DNA of 64,000 bases, taken from contig CAJNAR010000017.1 in the NCBI GenBank assembly GCA_905220665.1, positions 245,015-309,014 of the forward strand, in the 5' to 3' direction. This DNA comes from Albugo candida (lineage: Eukaryota; Oomycota; Peronosporomycetes; Albuginales; Albuginaceae). The number at the start of each line of letters is the position of its first letter. Position 1 is the first letter of the stretch. The notes beneath the pieces are model-generated. The model was not told the DNA's origin, ran no database searches, and saw only the letters and a list, made by a program, of their open reading frames with translations. Both the position numbers and the translations under genes were made by a program. Shown in pieces: positions 35,501-47,500 of the stretch.

Positions 35501-35866
35501 AAATAAAGCGACAAATGATGATTATCGTACCTGCTTCGCAATCAGATCCAAAAACGTATCATCATTCTTCACAGTAAGCAAAGATTTCGCCTTGTCGAGC
35601 CCCATGCTCGTCCCGAGCCCGCCATTCAACTTGAGAACGACCGTTTCCTTCAGCAATTTCGAGTCTGCTACGATAGATTCTCGAATACAGCCAGGCTTTC
35701 CTTCCAAGTAATCCAATGTCTCCACAGACGATATAGAATTCTCGGTAATCATTCCAGAATCGCCACTCACAAGCGCTTGATAAGAGTGTTCAAACGCTTT
35801 GATAGCCGCTTCACTGAGCCCTTCGTTCTCCATTTTGGCGCGAAATGGAGCAAAATTTCCACTCAT
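32571..35866 (-). CDS. Fused UDP-glucose pyrophosphorylase / phosphoglucomutase
   Basis: Three exons: 35866-35531, 35475-35113 and 35048-32571. Introns are 55 and 64 nt, giving 1,058 residues. The N-terminal half is a UTP-sugar-1-phosphate uridylyltransferase, with the nucleotide-binding LKLNGGLGTSMG, KSLL, SNSDNLGACMD (substrate loop) and FLMECCERTENDKKGGHLA. The second half, from about residue 500, is an alpha-D-phosphohexomutase with the phosphoserine loop LTASHNPGG, metal loop DGDADRN, sugar-specificity loop GEESFGTGSNH and phosphate-binding RLSGTGVAGATIR. The fusion would interconvert glucose-6-P and glucose-1-P and then make UDP-glucose, the precursor of beta-1,3-glucan storage (mycolaminarin), cell walls and nucleotide sugars. 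Such UGP-PGM fusions are known in stramenopiles. The TTG upstream at 35935 is not a start. Confidence 0.95.
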
Positions 35867-36152
35867 TTTTTCGTTATACAAAATTGTTTGAGTCGTACGA
35901 TGGAAAACGGAAAATGACGAGGGCGATGATGTCAAAAAAAGGACCGACGAAAGATCCGATTCGATTTATCTTATTGGCTGATTAAATTTTTCGATTATTT
36001 AATATTCTGAAATTACGAAAATAGACGTCGATGTAGAGATTCTCGTCAAGTGGCCTTTCCCTTAATATCAATGTGTAGCTATCTTTATGCGATACGACGC
36101 ATGCTTTTTCGAACTTAACAGAAATAACTGCTATGTCCTGATTGAAGTATCA

Positions 36153-37260
36153 ATGCGATCGAATGCTTCCGCGTCGTATAAAGTGTTGAGAACACTGCTC
36201 AGTCAATTTTGCTACGAACGAAAACTGTTTCCTTTCGAATGTTTCTGCAGAGAGAAATTTGGGAGTATGCGGATATCTGTCAAGTGAGCTCTCATTCGCC
36301 ATCGTTTGCTTTTTAGATCATTCTGTCCACGTGATGAAGCAACAATTCCCAAACCATTGCTCCTCCGCACGATATCTCGAATCTGTACGAGCCGCAAATC
36401 TGCATTTTTCATAATATAATACGATGTACATCGTAATTCTGTCAGTTGTTGGAATTTGGGGTGCAAGAGTGTTTGCGATGCGATTGTCTTATCGCATTTT
36501 ATTTCGATGTTGTGGATCTAAGCGATCAGAAGATCATTGAAACCTTCAAATTCAGCCGTTCATCGTTTTTTCAATGTACAGAACGTCGTGCTATCTGCAA
36601 TTCTGCTCAACACACTGCATAATGATTTCTCGCAGCTTCAACTTTACAAGATTTGGACCAACTTCTGAGGGAATTGACGGCAAAAAACGAGCTATTGCTT
36701 CAGACAGTTTGTTGCGTTTTCTCAGTCACTATGATCGCTACAAAGGTTTATCTTTTAGCTGGATCCGATTGGTGTGACGACATGTTTTTCGGTGCGATTG
36801 GAGTTCGAGGAAGGCAAGTCGTTTCTCTTTCAATGGTTTCAGCAAAAAATTTAATGGATTACTTGTTCGTAGCTTTGACTCCCTTTCCATCATGGATACC
36901 TCCGTTCTTCAAAAAGCATGTTGTGAACTCAGCGTCAAGACAGGAACGCGAGGGTTTCGTGGAGTTGGAAATCGGATGCTGTGCTTTGGAAATGGAGCAA
37001 TATAGATTTCAGGTCGAATCGTCACGAGATGGCGCGGCGAACCTACACTGTTCATTGAAGACAGAGCAAATTCAGCACTCCATGATGGCCACAAACACGT
37101 TCGTATCAAGTCCTGTAAAGTCGATGATGCACCAATCGCCGGAACCGATACGAAATCGCGTGGGAGAATCTGCAGCTTTTATTTTGTCACGTCGAACATA
37201 TCGCAGTGTCAACGAAAACGCGTTTGGAAAGCGTTCATGGTGTACCACGAAAACGATTAA
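36153..37260 (+). CDS. HORMA-domain protein (Hop1/HORMAD-like), multi-exon
   Basis: Best model: exons 36153-36264, 36317-36384, 36446-36575, 36636-36706, 36759-36817 and 36873 onward, ending at a stop at 37258-37260. Introns are 52, 61, 60, 52 and 55 nt, with at least one more near 36950-37005 that I could not fix. The joined protein shows HORMA features: YKVLRTLLSQFCYERKLFP, then REKFG/NHSVHVMK, then ARYLES/LLEFGVQECL, IETFKFS, a helix LDQLLRELTAKNELLLQT and a strand TCFSVRLEFEEG. These follow the meiotic HORMA proteins (Asy1/Hop1: YIRGLFPE, DWMEKGVYDAL, IEEYxFSFS). A meiotic chromosome-axis role is inferred. A 212-codon ORF starting at 36653 overlaps and uses a different frame for part of the region. 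An upstream ATG at 36087 is in frame and possible. Family assignment is moderate, and the 3' structure is weak. Confidence 0.6.
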
Positions 37261-37903
37261 CTGTGGTCGCCAGATAAATGATGGGACATAGAGAGCATGG
37301 CATGGTTATATTCGATTGAAGTTCACTTGATTTAATGTCTGAAGCCCTGTCGTTCAATCTAAAACACATTACCAAATCTTTCCATGGCACCCGAGACCGC
37401 GTCGAGCACACTGTATGCAATAACAGATGAGATGCACTGCGATATCGCCTCTGTAATACCACTCACCGATGCTCTTTCAAGACGCATACTGATCGAAACG
37501 CACCAGATTCGTCAAAACGCTACATTTATACAAATTGGCAACAACTCTATTCGTTGGAGGTCATGCAAGTTGACGAACCTGAACGGAACGCAGGCGACGA
37601 GAGCTGTCAAGTACTGTCATTGTCTCTACCATAATTGGGCAGCCTGAACAACAAGCCAGTCAGGGAAAACGATACTAGATTGCAATTGAATGCTGGTACC
37701 AGATATTTTGGAGACTGCTGTGACCACCAAGATACTTGTACCAAGCTCTTGCATCGTTACGTCGCAGTTTCTCAGGGAAGGATCATCAGACTCAACCTAA
37801 TTGCACGATTCATATCGTACGGCAAGCTTGGACTTTGAGTGGTGCCACGGTACCTTCAATATGCTATCAGCGACAGGCTTGATCCAATAATGATGAGTCG
37901 TTG
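37261..37903. other. Intergenic, no gene seen
   Basis: Between the stops of two convergent genes. The longest ORF (37384-37647, plus, 87 codons) has an ATG but no recognisable motif and no splice partner, so I do not call it. No RNA gene or repeat was seen. Confidence 0.4.
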
Positions 37904-39020
37904 TCAGACCATTGATGGAAGTACGTGTTTGACGCTGGCTCCACACGCCTGAATAAATGCAATCAACTGGGATCTAAGCGGGTCAGATGAAACATTACCT
38001 TCTTCCGATCTGAACAGCAGATCACATGAACACACTTGATTTCCATCAGTCTGCGCGGGAACGGTGGTCGTCTCTCCATTCCATCGTCCTTCCATACTAT
38101 CGATGTTTCCAGGAATAAAATGATAGTTTAAAGAATAGCGCTTCGTTTGTTGATATACCTTGGTATAACGTGATAGTTGCATCCATTCACGCGTACAGAG
38201 AGCTGGTTGAAGAAGGTCCGACCACTTCCGCCTAAAAAATAGGGTAAGAGTTTACTTTTACTTTTTCTCTAATATCGTTACCTTTATTCGAATTGAAATG
38301 CGGTTTCTGCGAGTATGAATGCGTTCGTGTCGAAATTAGCCCCTTTTCGGCTCCCATTCTATGCAAAATGCCATCTTCCAAATTTGAATAAGAACACGAT
38401 ATCGATATCACACGATATAGCTCTATTACCTGTTCCTGCAGCCCACACATTATCTACAGAGTTTTGACAAATGAATACCAGACAACTTGAAGAGAGAGTA
38501 ACTGAACCTGTACCTTGTTGCAGCATCTTTATGTGGTCTTGCTCATGTCGATGACGATTCTTGATCGACTGCGCAAGAAGTTTATAATTTACTGGTGCGA
38601 ACGGTTCATGTTTAGCCTGCACAACAAATCAATACGACCTCTAAGCGATCATTCACCTCCTCACCTCAATATGCACCAAAGTGTCACCATCAGCAATGCC
38701 CAATTCCGCCAGCGTTTTCTCATCGGGAACCTCTTTTCCTTTGTGTAACAACAGAATCAAATTCGGATGCCCTCTGCATTTCCCACTATCCAAATATGCG
38801 GCCTACAGAGAATTAAGACTCGTCATCGAACAGTGCTAATGATCAATACCTTCACGGCGGCAATGCTTTCTTCCGGTAGAGTTTCAACTGTGAAAGACTG
38901 CTCTTCGTTTTTGATATGAATGTGTATCGACTCTTTTGCAGTATCATTCTTTGGATTCGGACTGACTTTCGTCATTGTGCAATGCGGTACACTGACTTCT
39001 GTTGAAGCGGTAGTTGCCAT
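37904..39020 (-). CDS. Ubiquitin-like-domain protein, multi-exon
   Basis: Exons 39020-38850, 38802-38665 and 38616-38514 are firm (introns 47 and 48 nt). They encode an N-terminal Ser/Thr-rich leader and a ubiquitin-like beta-grasp: IHIHIKNEEQSFTVETLPEE, SIAAVKAAYLDSG, LILLLHKGKEV and LAELGIADGDTLVHIE. A basic helical segment follows (YKLLAQSIKNRHRHEQDH). Downstream exons are less certain. One consistent path includes a segment with RTFFNQLSVRVNGCNYHV and a last exon encoding CSCDLLFRSEEG, ending at 37904. Alternatively the protein stops just after the Ubl domain (VRR, about 106 residues) if the 48 nt intron is not removed. There is no C-terminal diglycine after the Ubl, so it is a domain and not a conjugated modifier. 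It shares a promoter carrying a heat-shock element with YME1. Confidence 0.6.
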
Positions 39021-39069
39021 TTAATTGTATGAATTGTAGTTACTTGACGAGATCTTGGCCAAGTTCGTG

Positions 39070-39094
39070 TTCTAGAAAGTTCGTTTTTCTAGAA
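39070..39094. promoter_or_regulatory. Heat-shock element between two divergent genes
   Basis: The stretch contains TTC-nn-GAA-nn-TTC with exact 5 bp phasing (TTC at 39070, GAA at 39075, TTC at 39080). A second TTC-nn-GAA pair starts at 39087, shifted two bases out of phase. This is the consensus HSF binding site (three or more inverted nGAAn units). It lies in the 144 bp between the ATGs of the ubiquitin-like gene (39020, minus) and YME1 (39165, plus), so it could act on both. Position and match are seen directly. HSF control is inference. Confidence 0.65.
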
Positions 39095-39164
39095 TTAGTG
39101 TTACGTTCGCTTTTAAAGTCTTTCAACCAATAAGAACCGCTGATTCGTTTGAGAATCGAATCAA

Positions 39165-41410
39165 ATGCAAAGTTTGTTGCTTCCGCTTTCGCGGCAATAT
39201 CTCCGTCATCCGAGTCAAAAGAATGTTTATCTGAACACCAGCACGGTAAGAAATGGCCATTATATCATAGTATCATTTTCCACGCTCCATACGTTCATGT
39301 ATCAGCTTAAAAGCTCGAATGTGTATAGGCGTTTTGGTCGATTGGAAGGAGATACCCAAACTCGCTCTCAGTCAATTTGAAACGCGATATTTTCTCATTC
39401 ACTAAAAGGAACAAAATGAAAGAATTAAAGTCGCTGGAGCACGATGCAAATTTGCATCCTGAGGATTCATTTCGCCAATTTCGATTTCTCCAACAGCTCA
39501 ATAAACATTATCCCGCGTTAGTTATTCGCTGGGTAGAAGGGAATCAAATCGCAGTCGATGAAAATGTACAAAAAGAATACATCAAAGCACTCGTCAAGTC
39601 TGTGCTTGCTTCTGTTTCTTATTAATTGATTTTCAAGGAGATTCACTTGCGATATATATTGACACTTTAGAACGGGTCGGATCGAAAATGTGGACATCCA
39701 TCAGCTAACGAACTCTGTGAAGAATGCATCCTCTACCTCTTCAAACAGTGTCACAGCAGCTACAAAGCTGCAGGCGTCTACTGCGAGTGGCAGTCAAGCA
39801 GCACACGGCTTGAGTCCACAGGATCCTGTGTATGTCTCAATGGTGGAAGGAAGTTTCAAGTCCAATATGTGGAAATTCATACGAACTTTAGGCATTGCTT
39901 TCTTTGTTGTTTCGGCTGTTGGGAGTATATTGGATGAGAAAATAGGAAAGATTGGGGGCTCTTCTAAGATCATGGGAGCAACAGGGAGCGATAAGAGGTT
40001 CTCTGATGTCAAGGGAGCCAATGAAGCGAAAGAAGAATTAGAAGAAATCGTCGAATTTCTGCGGGTGACATAAATCTCTGCAAAATGTATGTATGTAGTG
40101 AGCTCACAATGTGTATTTACGCTGTTTAGGATCCAGAAAAGTTTACGCGTCTTGGTGGAAAGCTTCCAAAAGGTGTGCTCTTGACTGGACCGCCTGGTAC
40201 CGGGAAGACTTTATTGGCAAGAGCCATCGCCGGAGAAGCCAGTGTACCCTTCTTCTACGCGTCTGGGTCTGAATTTGAAGAAATGTACGTTGGTGTGGGC
40301 GCTCGTCGCGTACGAGATTTATTTGAAGCAGCCAAGAAGAAAGCACCTTGTATTATTTTCATCGATGAGATTGACGCTATTGGTGGCACACGCAAATTAA
40401 AGGAACAACAAGCTATGAAGATGACTCTGAATCAGTTGTTAGTGGAGATGGATGGATTTGACCAAACAAAAGGAATAATTGTCGTTGGAGCCACCAATTA
40501 TCCTGATGTCCTGGACAACGCACTGGTACGCCCTGGTCGATTCGATCGGCATGTGACTGTTGCCTTACCTGATGTCGCTGGTCGGAAAGAGATTCTCGAA
40601 TTTTACGCGGGGAAACTCCCACTTGCCGAAGATGTCGATATAGATATATTAGCTCGTGCGACTCCAGGAATGTCGGGTGCGGAGCTATCTAATTTGGTGA
40701 ACGAAGCCGCTTTGAAGGCGTCCATGAAAGAAGCCGATGAAGTTGATATGGAGTCATTCGAATATGCAAAGGATAAAATTTTGATGGGCGCAGAGAGAAA
40801 GTCGGCGCTGATAACGCCTGAATCGGCTCGATTGACGGCATATCACGAAGGAGGTCACGCCCTTGTTGCACTCAATACGCCTGGTGCCCATCCTGTATAC
40901 AAAGCGACCATCATGCCTCGTGGTCAGGCTCTCGGAATGGTTTCTCAATTACCCGAAGGAGATCAAACCAGTATCACTCGCAAGCAGCTTCTCGCACGAC
41001 TCGATGTTTGTATGGGCGGGCGTGTTGCAGAAGAAATGACATTTGGCGTAGATGAGATCACAGGAGGAGCTTCTTCCGACATACAACAGGCCACCAATAT
41101 CGCACGCACGATGGTGACCAAATACGGAATGAGTCAAGATGTCGGTCTAGTGTTCCATGATCTTCGTGGGAATGATACCAGTTCCACGACACGAAAGACC
41201 ATTGACGACGAAGTCAAGAAACTCTGTGATGCTTCTTATGAGCGCGCCAGGCACATTTTGGACACGAAAAAGTCCGATTTGGAAAAAATTGCCCAGGCAC
41301 TGCTCGAGTATGAAACACTGACAGGAGGCGAGATCAAAAAGATATTGAAAGGAGAAGAATTGACTCGAAAGCACATCAAAGGACAAAGCGCATTGATTCA
41401 ACCGAAATGA
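39165..41410 (+). CDS. YME1: Mitochondrial i-AAA protease YME1 (FtsH family)
   Basis: Four exons: 39165-39245, 39329-39597, 39671-40064 and 40130-41410. Introns are 83, 73 and 65 nt, giving 674 residues. The N-terminus is a presequence ([15 protein letters not shown]). Next is the eukaryote-specific YME1 region ([29 protein letters not shown]), then one membrane segment (about residues 185-205, [19 protein letters not shown]). The single membrane segment marks i-AAA as against m-AAA, which has two. The AAA module has Walker A GPPGTGKT, Walker [10 protein letters not shown] and the second region of homology [12 protein letters not shown]. The zinc protease site is HEGGH near residue 486, with downstream acidic ligand region [13 protein letters not shown]. 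The enzyme degrades unassembled proteins from the intermembrane-space side of the inner membrane. It converges with the dynein gene, 110 bp apart. Confidence 0.95.
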
Positions 41411-41520
41411 GGTCGACGGAGGAATCCCCACGAGTTTTGACTGTTACCGATCGATTATGGAAATGGAAGTAGAACAGCTGTACAGCACTTTCAATAGAGC
41501 TTTTCATCCTTTTCATCCTT

Positions 41521-44500
41521 TCAGTATCGCAAAGAGAGAAAGCACGCTACTCCCGCTTTGATCCAACATTCCTGATCTACGACTTGCATGTCGACATTTG
41601 TTTCAGACACGAGCGAATTGCGAAAAGTGCTGCGCTGATGCGATGGGATTTCAATCCACATCACAAAATTGGTAGAGTGTCCTGTCGTCGATAACGTCCC
41701 CGTTCGTGTCAGGATCTTATAGACTGGACAACGGTAAATTCCAGATTGTGGAGGTATGCGGTCTCGCTCTGGGCAGAGATGAATGACCGGCATAGTGGCA
41801 AAGAGTTCTTTTGGTGCTGGATCCGTGAGCGAGCGTGATTCTTTGTCCCATCGCGCACCTTCGAGAAAAAGACCATGGATATAGCACCCACCTTCTTTTG
41901 GCTTGCTACTCAATTCCTCTGGGCACTCGTCGATCATAATGAACCGAAAGGAGAGAGAATCAATCGGGACTTTGCTTTGTCGAGCGTGATTTTGGAGTAC
42001 TCCGGTGAGAAATCCCTGTGGAAAAAATAGACCAGGAAGCCAAAAGCATATCGGACTGCCGCATTCTATCCAGGTAGCTAAGAATCGTATGCGAGCGAGA
42101 AAGTCCTCGAACCAGCCTCCCAGAGCTTTCAGCGAAGGATACGCTTTCTTCTCCCATTGTGGAGGCACTTTTTGATTGAATATACAGGTGGCTGTGGTTT
42201 CCAGCTCTGGAGACATGACTATCAGTCCACGCAACGCTTTTTGTAGGCTGGGTAGGGACACATGCAGTATCTCCAAAAGCGCGTTATAACGCTCCACTTC
42301 GTGGACCAACACAGTGTTCATGGACTCCTCGTACAGAATCGGATATCGAACGCTGATCTGCTCTACCGGAAAAAGAGGTGGAAGACGCTTCTCAATCAGA
42401 CTTGCTTGCTGCTCGATGATGCTCTCCTGAGAAGGTTGGCCACTGGCAGTCGAAACACGCGGCTGAAGTGACAGAATGATGTCAAACATTGTGAATGTGT
42501 CTGAAATCGCACACGTGATGTTTGCATTCTCATGCAGTCCGAACACCTCAGGCTCAGAATTGAGAGGAAGTTGGTCGATATATGCGATGTGAGACTGTAA
42601 GAGATCATCGCCTGCTTTATAGCTCGGAACGTGGTAACTACCGCTTTCAGAGAATTTGAATCCAGGCTGGAGTAAGCTAGGTCTGAAATAACTCTCTGAG
42701 ATCACATCAATGGTCCTCATGTCTTTATCATCCGTGACACGACCCCCATAATTGACAACGGACGTCATTACGCATAAAACTTTGTACGGAATGTCATCGT
42801 ACATATCCAAAAACATCTCAAGCTGCGATCGACAAATGTCGTAGTCAGTATCGTTAAATGCATAAGGAATATTCCATCCAAGCGGCCCAAAGCGTTTTCG
42901 TTCAATGACAATTGCATGGAAGAAATTCAACGCAAATAGTAACTTTTGATATGCTTTTGGCTTGGATGTCGCTTGCAAATTGTCCGCTGTCAGTTTGCTG
43001 TACGAGCTTTTCAGATTTGCCCGAATACCTTTCGGAGGTTCTTTGGTGATTTTGACTCCATTTTGAAGAACTGAAGTCGGAAAAGCAGCACAAGGTCGAC
43101 TTGTGAGCCATAAGCGATAGTCCCGATGCGTTGTATCCGGATTCAACTCCTCACAAATACGTTCCAATTGCGGCATCCAACTGACGGCTAGATGGCAATT
43201 TTGTAAGAGAATCCATCTCCCAGCTGTAACGGCCTCACTAATCATTCTAGCCGCAATTACGCCTTGTCCTTGCCCCAATGAGATGGAACTGAATTTTCGG
43301 CTCATTTTCATACTTGCAGCAAAATTAAGCACCTCTTTGGCCGGATCCGAGCCACTAGATAAGATGAATATAATCGGTGTCATGACGGTGGTATCACTAA
43401 AGGCATTTGAAAGATCAAATGGAGGCGACTCGATAAACCGTTGTCCGAGATGTTGGAGTACGAATTGTTGGAGTGCTTTCATCATTCTGTCCGGTCGTAT
43501 GCAGCGTAAAATACAGAGCCTCTGAAACGCATTCAGCTCAATCTCTAGTGTTCCTGGCAATCTCTCCTTTTGTGGGTCGAGCGAATCAAAGATATTTTTC
43601 CAGGAACTTGTGTTCAATCGTATACTCTCGGCAACTTGTGAGAATGCTGGAAGACTGGATAGTGCGCAAATCTCACGCCACATACGATTATCGATTATCG
43701 AGGGATTGGGATTTGACTCGTCTTTCAAAGATCCAGGGCAGGTTCCCGAGATGAGAAATCTCCATTCCAGAGGATCAATGTCTTTGCTGGTACCTTGTAA
43801 CAACTTGATGACCATCAGAAAAGATAGCAGTAGCTTGTGCTCTTCGAACAAGGATCGACATATATTTCGATAAACGATATATGTGACGGAATCATTTAAA
43901 AAACGAAGTCTCTCTTCAAGCTGATCGCTTTGTGCTGCGGCTCGAATACTTTTCACAAATATCGAGAAGAACCAAGGAAGTGAATATTGATACATGGGAT
44001 TCACAAGTGCCAGATCAGCTATGCAAAAAAACAGTAAGGATGCCTGGAAAGCGACCGGACGATACTGATCACGCGAATCATCAATGCTTCGCTCCGTTAT
44101 TTCAGCTTCACACATTTTATCATTGATATCCTCAGATGTGACTTTGGCCGTGCCAAGTGTTTGGAGCAGCTCTTTATCATCAAGAATATTACCCTCAGAG
44201 ATGTTGAGCATTGTCAGTATTTTATTCTCAAGTTCTAGCAGCTCAGCTTTCATCCGGGCATTTGACATGACGAGAGAGTTCTTTTTTTCAGCAAGCGCTG
44301 GCATTTCTTCCTGTACGACAGCATCCAGTGCTTGGTCTTCTAAGCCCTTGGGTGTAATCGTAAAATTCAGCAGAGTTACCTTCACGGATACCTCCGGGGG
44401 ATAGTGGGGATTTGGAAGTTTTGTCGTCATAAGAAAACGAAAACACGGATGGTATGGGACGGTTGTGTCGCCAATCTTGATCATCGTTTGTCCACCTTGT

Positions 44501-47500
44501 TTGACTTTGATTTGTGCCAATATAGGCTCCAAGGTCGCGTCCAAAGACTCACCTACATTTTCAAGCAATACCCATCGTCCAAAACGAATGGCATTCTCCA
44601 GTGTCCTATTAAGCTGCTTGTCACCTGAATCCGTTATTTCTATTCCATTTTCAGATGTATCCTTTCCGAGATTCTTAATAAATCGATTTGCTTGTCCTTG
44701 CGGATCAATTAACAGCGGCCAACGACGTGCACGTGCCATGATGATTCCATTTTGCAATGAAAGAGTGTCAGAAGGAAGACCAGCAAGCTGCCAGGACCGC
44801 ACTTTGACAGGATCAGCCAGCGTCGAGATAATACCGCAGCCTTTAGTAAATGGGACGTCAAGTGCTTGCAATGATTTATACCATTCCTGTAGACATCTCT
44901 CTCGTAATTCCATAGTGAATGGACCAAGATAACATATTGTTCCAGCTGATATTGCAACATCCCCAATCAAATTCTCCTCCGCTTGTCTTAATTGAGCAAT
45001 GGTTGCAGCCCATCTACTTTCTTCACCATGAAGCAGGCCGATCAGCTTCAGCGCTGACTCGAGTCTACTTTCGCATTGTTGAACGTCCAAAATAAGCTGT
45101 TCCTTTTTTTCCATAGCAGCATTGTAACTTTGTTCAAGCTCACTGAGCCGATCGACAACACCTTGAAGCTGTGACTTTGCATTCGCCAAAGCAGTTAATG
45201 TACTATCTAGCTCTGCTTGTGCTGTGGCGAGTGCTAACTTTTTGGGCTCCACCAGCTTGGACACATTATGGTACGTGTGCATTGCTCTCACCCACATACA
45301 TATTGCTTCACAAGCAACGCTAGCTTTGCGTACAGCAGTGGGCGAGAAGTCTTCCATATCGATAAAAGGATCGATTTGTTGTATGATTTTCTCATTGATA
45401 TTGTCTTTATCGAACCTCAGCATATCGTCCAAAAGCTTCTTGGCATTACCAAGAATAGTCTTTTGTGCGCTTTCCCAATAATCTTTGATTTTTTGCCCCG
45501 GATGCTCTGGATCCACCTTAGTGGCGGGTTTGACCCCAAATATGATACAAGCTGCTTCCATTGTCAGTTTAACGCCATGTGGAGGGTTCTTTAGTGCTTT
45601 TACTTCATCAATATCAGACTTTCGAAGCTTGTTGAGGCATTGAGTGGCGGCATCCAAAGCAGGAAGTGCTTCATCCAAATCTTGCTGGGCATCACTCGCG
45701 ATTTCGGCTGTGTCTGCTGCTTTTTTGTTGGCAATTTGCTCGTCCTTTTCGATGATGCTTTTGGTTTTATCAGCATCTTTTTTGTCAAGTGTAATTTGAT
45801 TCATTAGAGCTTCTACATCAATTTTTGTGATTTCCAATTGAGGCTTTAACGCCACAAGCTGTTGCTGCATCCGGGCAACCTGCTCTTTTGTCGTGATAAT
45901 CTTGTCGACACCATTTTGAAGCCGTGTCTTTTTCGAGGAAACCTCTTCTCTCAAGAGGGTTAAAAGAGATCTAAATGTGTTCAACAGCTCCAAGTAGCTA
46001 GCAGGTGTCACATAATTTTTCCTTCGAAGTAAGTGAAAAAAGTCCTGGGAAGCGTGTTCGACACTTTGATGCATAGTGGAGAATACAATCTTCAGTGCCT
46101 CTCGAGACAATGCATCAACAAGGAGTGATTCCTCCGATTCCGTATCATCTGTGTCAGAATTCGAGCTGAGTGATGAAGCAGCAACAGATTCCAATGCTTC
46201 AGCTGGCCATTCAGTAAACCAATCGATCGTGCAGCAGTTCACAAGAGAGGGGAACATGCGAAGTCGCTCTCGGAACATACTACCTAGAGGGCTCATACAG
46301 AGCACGACATGCAGATTTTGTCGCACAAGGATAAGATACTGTGCAAACATATTGATTTTCGTCGCAGGAAGATTCTTCTTTGCACAAATCGATCTGCAAT
46401 GTGCGTTTATCTGATCCAGGTCTTCAGGCGTATACAAATTGGGAATATCACCACTATTGAGAACATTATTGATGTCTTCCAGCATGGTTTCATAAATGAT
46501 CTGGGCATCTGAGAATAAAAATACAATAGATTTTCCTGTGAGTCCAGATTTTAGCAAGACTTTCTTCAGGTCATCTCGCCATTCGGTGACGCCGTATCCT
46601 TTTGAGACTTCTATTTGTACAGTGGTGTAGTCGGCCATGAAAGCTGCTAGGCGTGTCAGCGATTGTCTTCCGCTTCCTCCAACTCCAAGAAGCAAAGCGT
46701 TTCCACAAGGTTGACGGATGATACGTGAGATACGTGACACATGCTCAATAGCATTTTTGAACATTACAAGGTACATGGGTGTCATGCTATCTGTGTTGTA
46801 GTCAAGAAGAGTCTCTTGTAGTTGATATTGCACTCTTCCCAAATCAGAAATCTCTTCGTAGCATTTTGCCTCTTCACCTTGGCTCAAATAATCTCCAAAC
46901 AGCAATGATTCATGTGGGTGCACAATGTCCCAAATCTTTTGCTTACGATGTTCGAGGTCAGTTTCCTCACCATCTTGGATAAGTTGAGGCTCAAAATTAT
47001 TGAGTACCTGCAGCTTGATGACATCTTGAAACCACATGTGATCTTCGTTCGTAGTAAAACGATCTTCAAATACGCGCATGAGTTCATGGACCCATAATCG
47101 TACAAGCTGCTCAGGTCGAACGATTCTCCCAGGATCCGCCATACGAACTCCTTGAAAAACTTTAGCCAAATCACGCAAATTGAATGTGTAATGAGACTTT
47201 GCCGGTGTGGGAAGTAACTCAGTGCTGACGATGTTGTATATATCTATCGACGAGTCGACTAGTTTTGAGATTATTTCTGGAGCTCTGAGACTTTCAGAGC
47301 CAAGTTTTTGACAAAAGTCACTTAATATCGTCTCAAATATGATTTTTTTGCTATCGGCAGCTATTTCTGTGGTTCCGATGATATTGAAATGCCGCAAAAG
47401 TCTTCGGCTTAGTGTGTTTCTACCTCCACCGGGTGGACCCATAGAACTGACAAAGACAATATCCACTATAGATCGAAAAGCCAACGTCTTGCGATCGTAC

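Noticed and set aside
36653..37291. Single 212-codon ORF on the plus strand
   Set aside because: It starts with TTG. Splicing with GT-AG introns of typical size gives a better HORMA-domain protein that uses another frame for part of this region.
37384..37647. Plus-strand ORF of 87 codons between the HORMA and Ubl genes
   Set aside because: No recognisable domain, no splice partner and composition close to non-coding.
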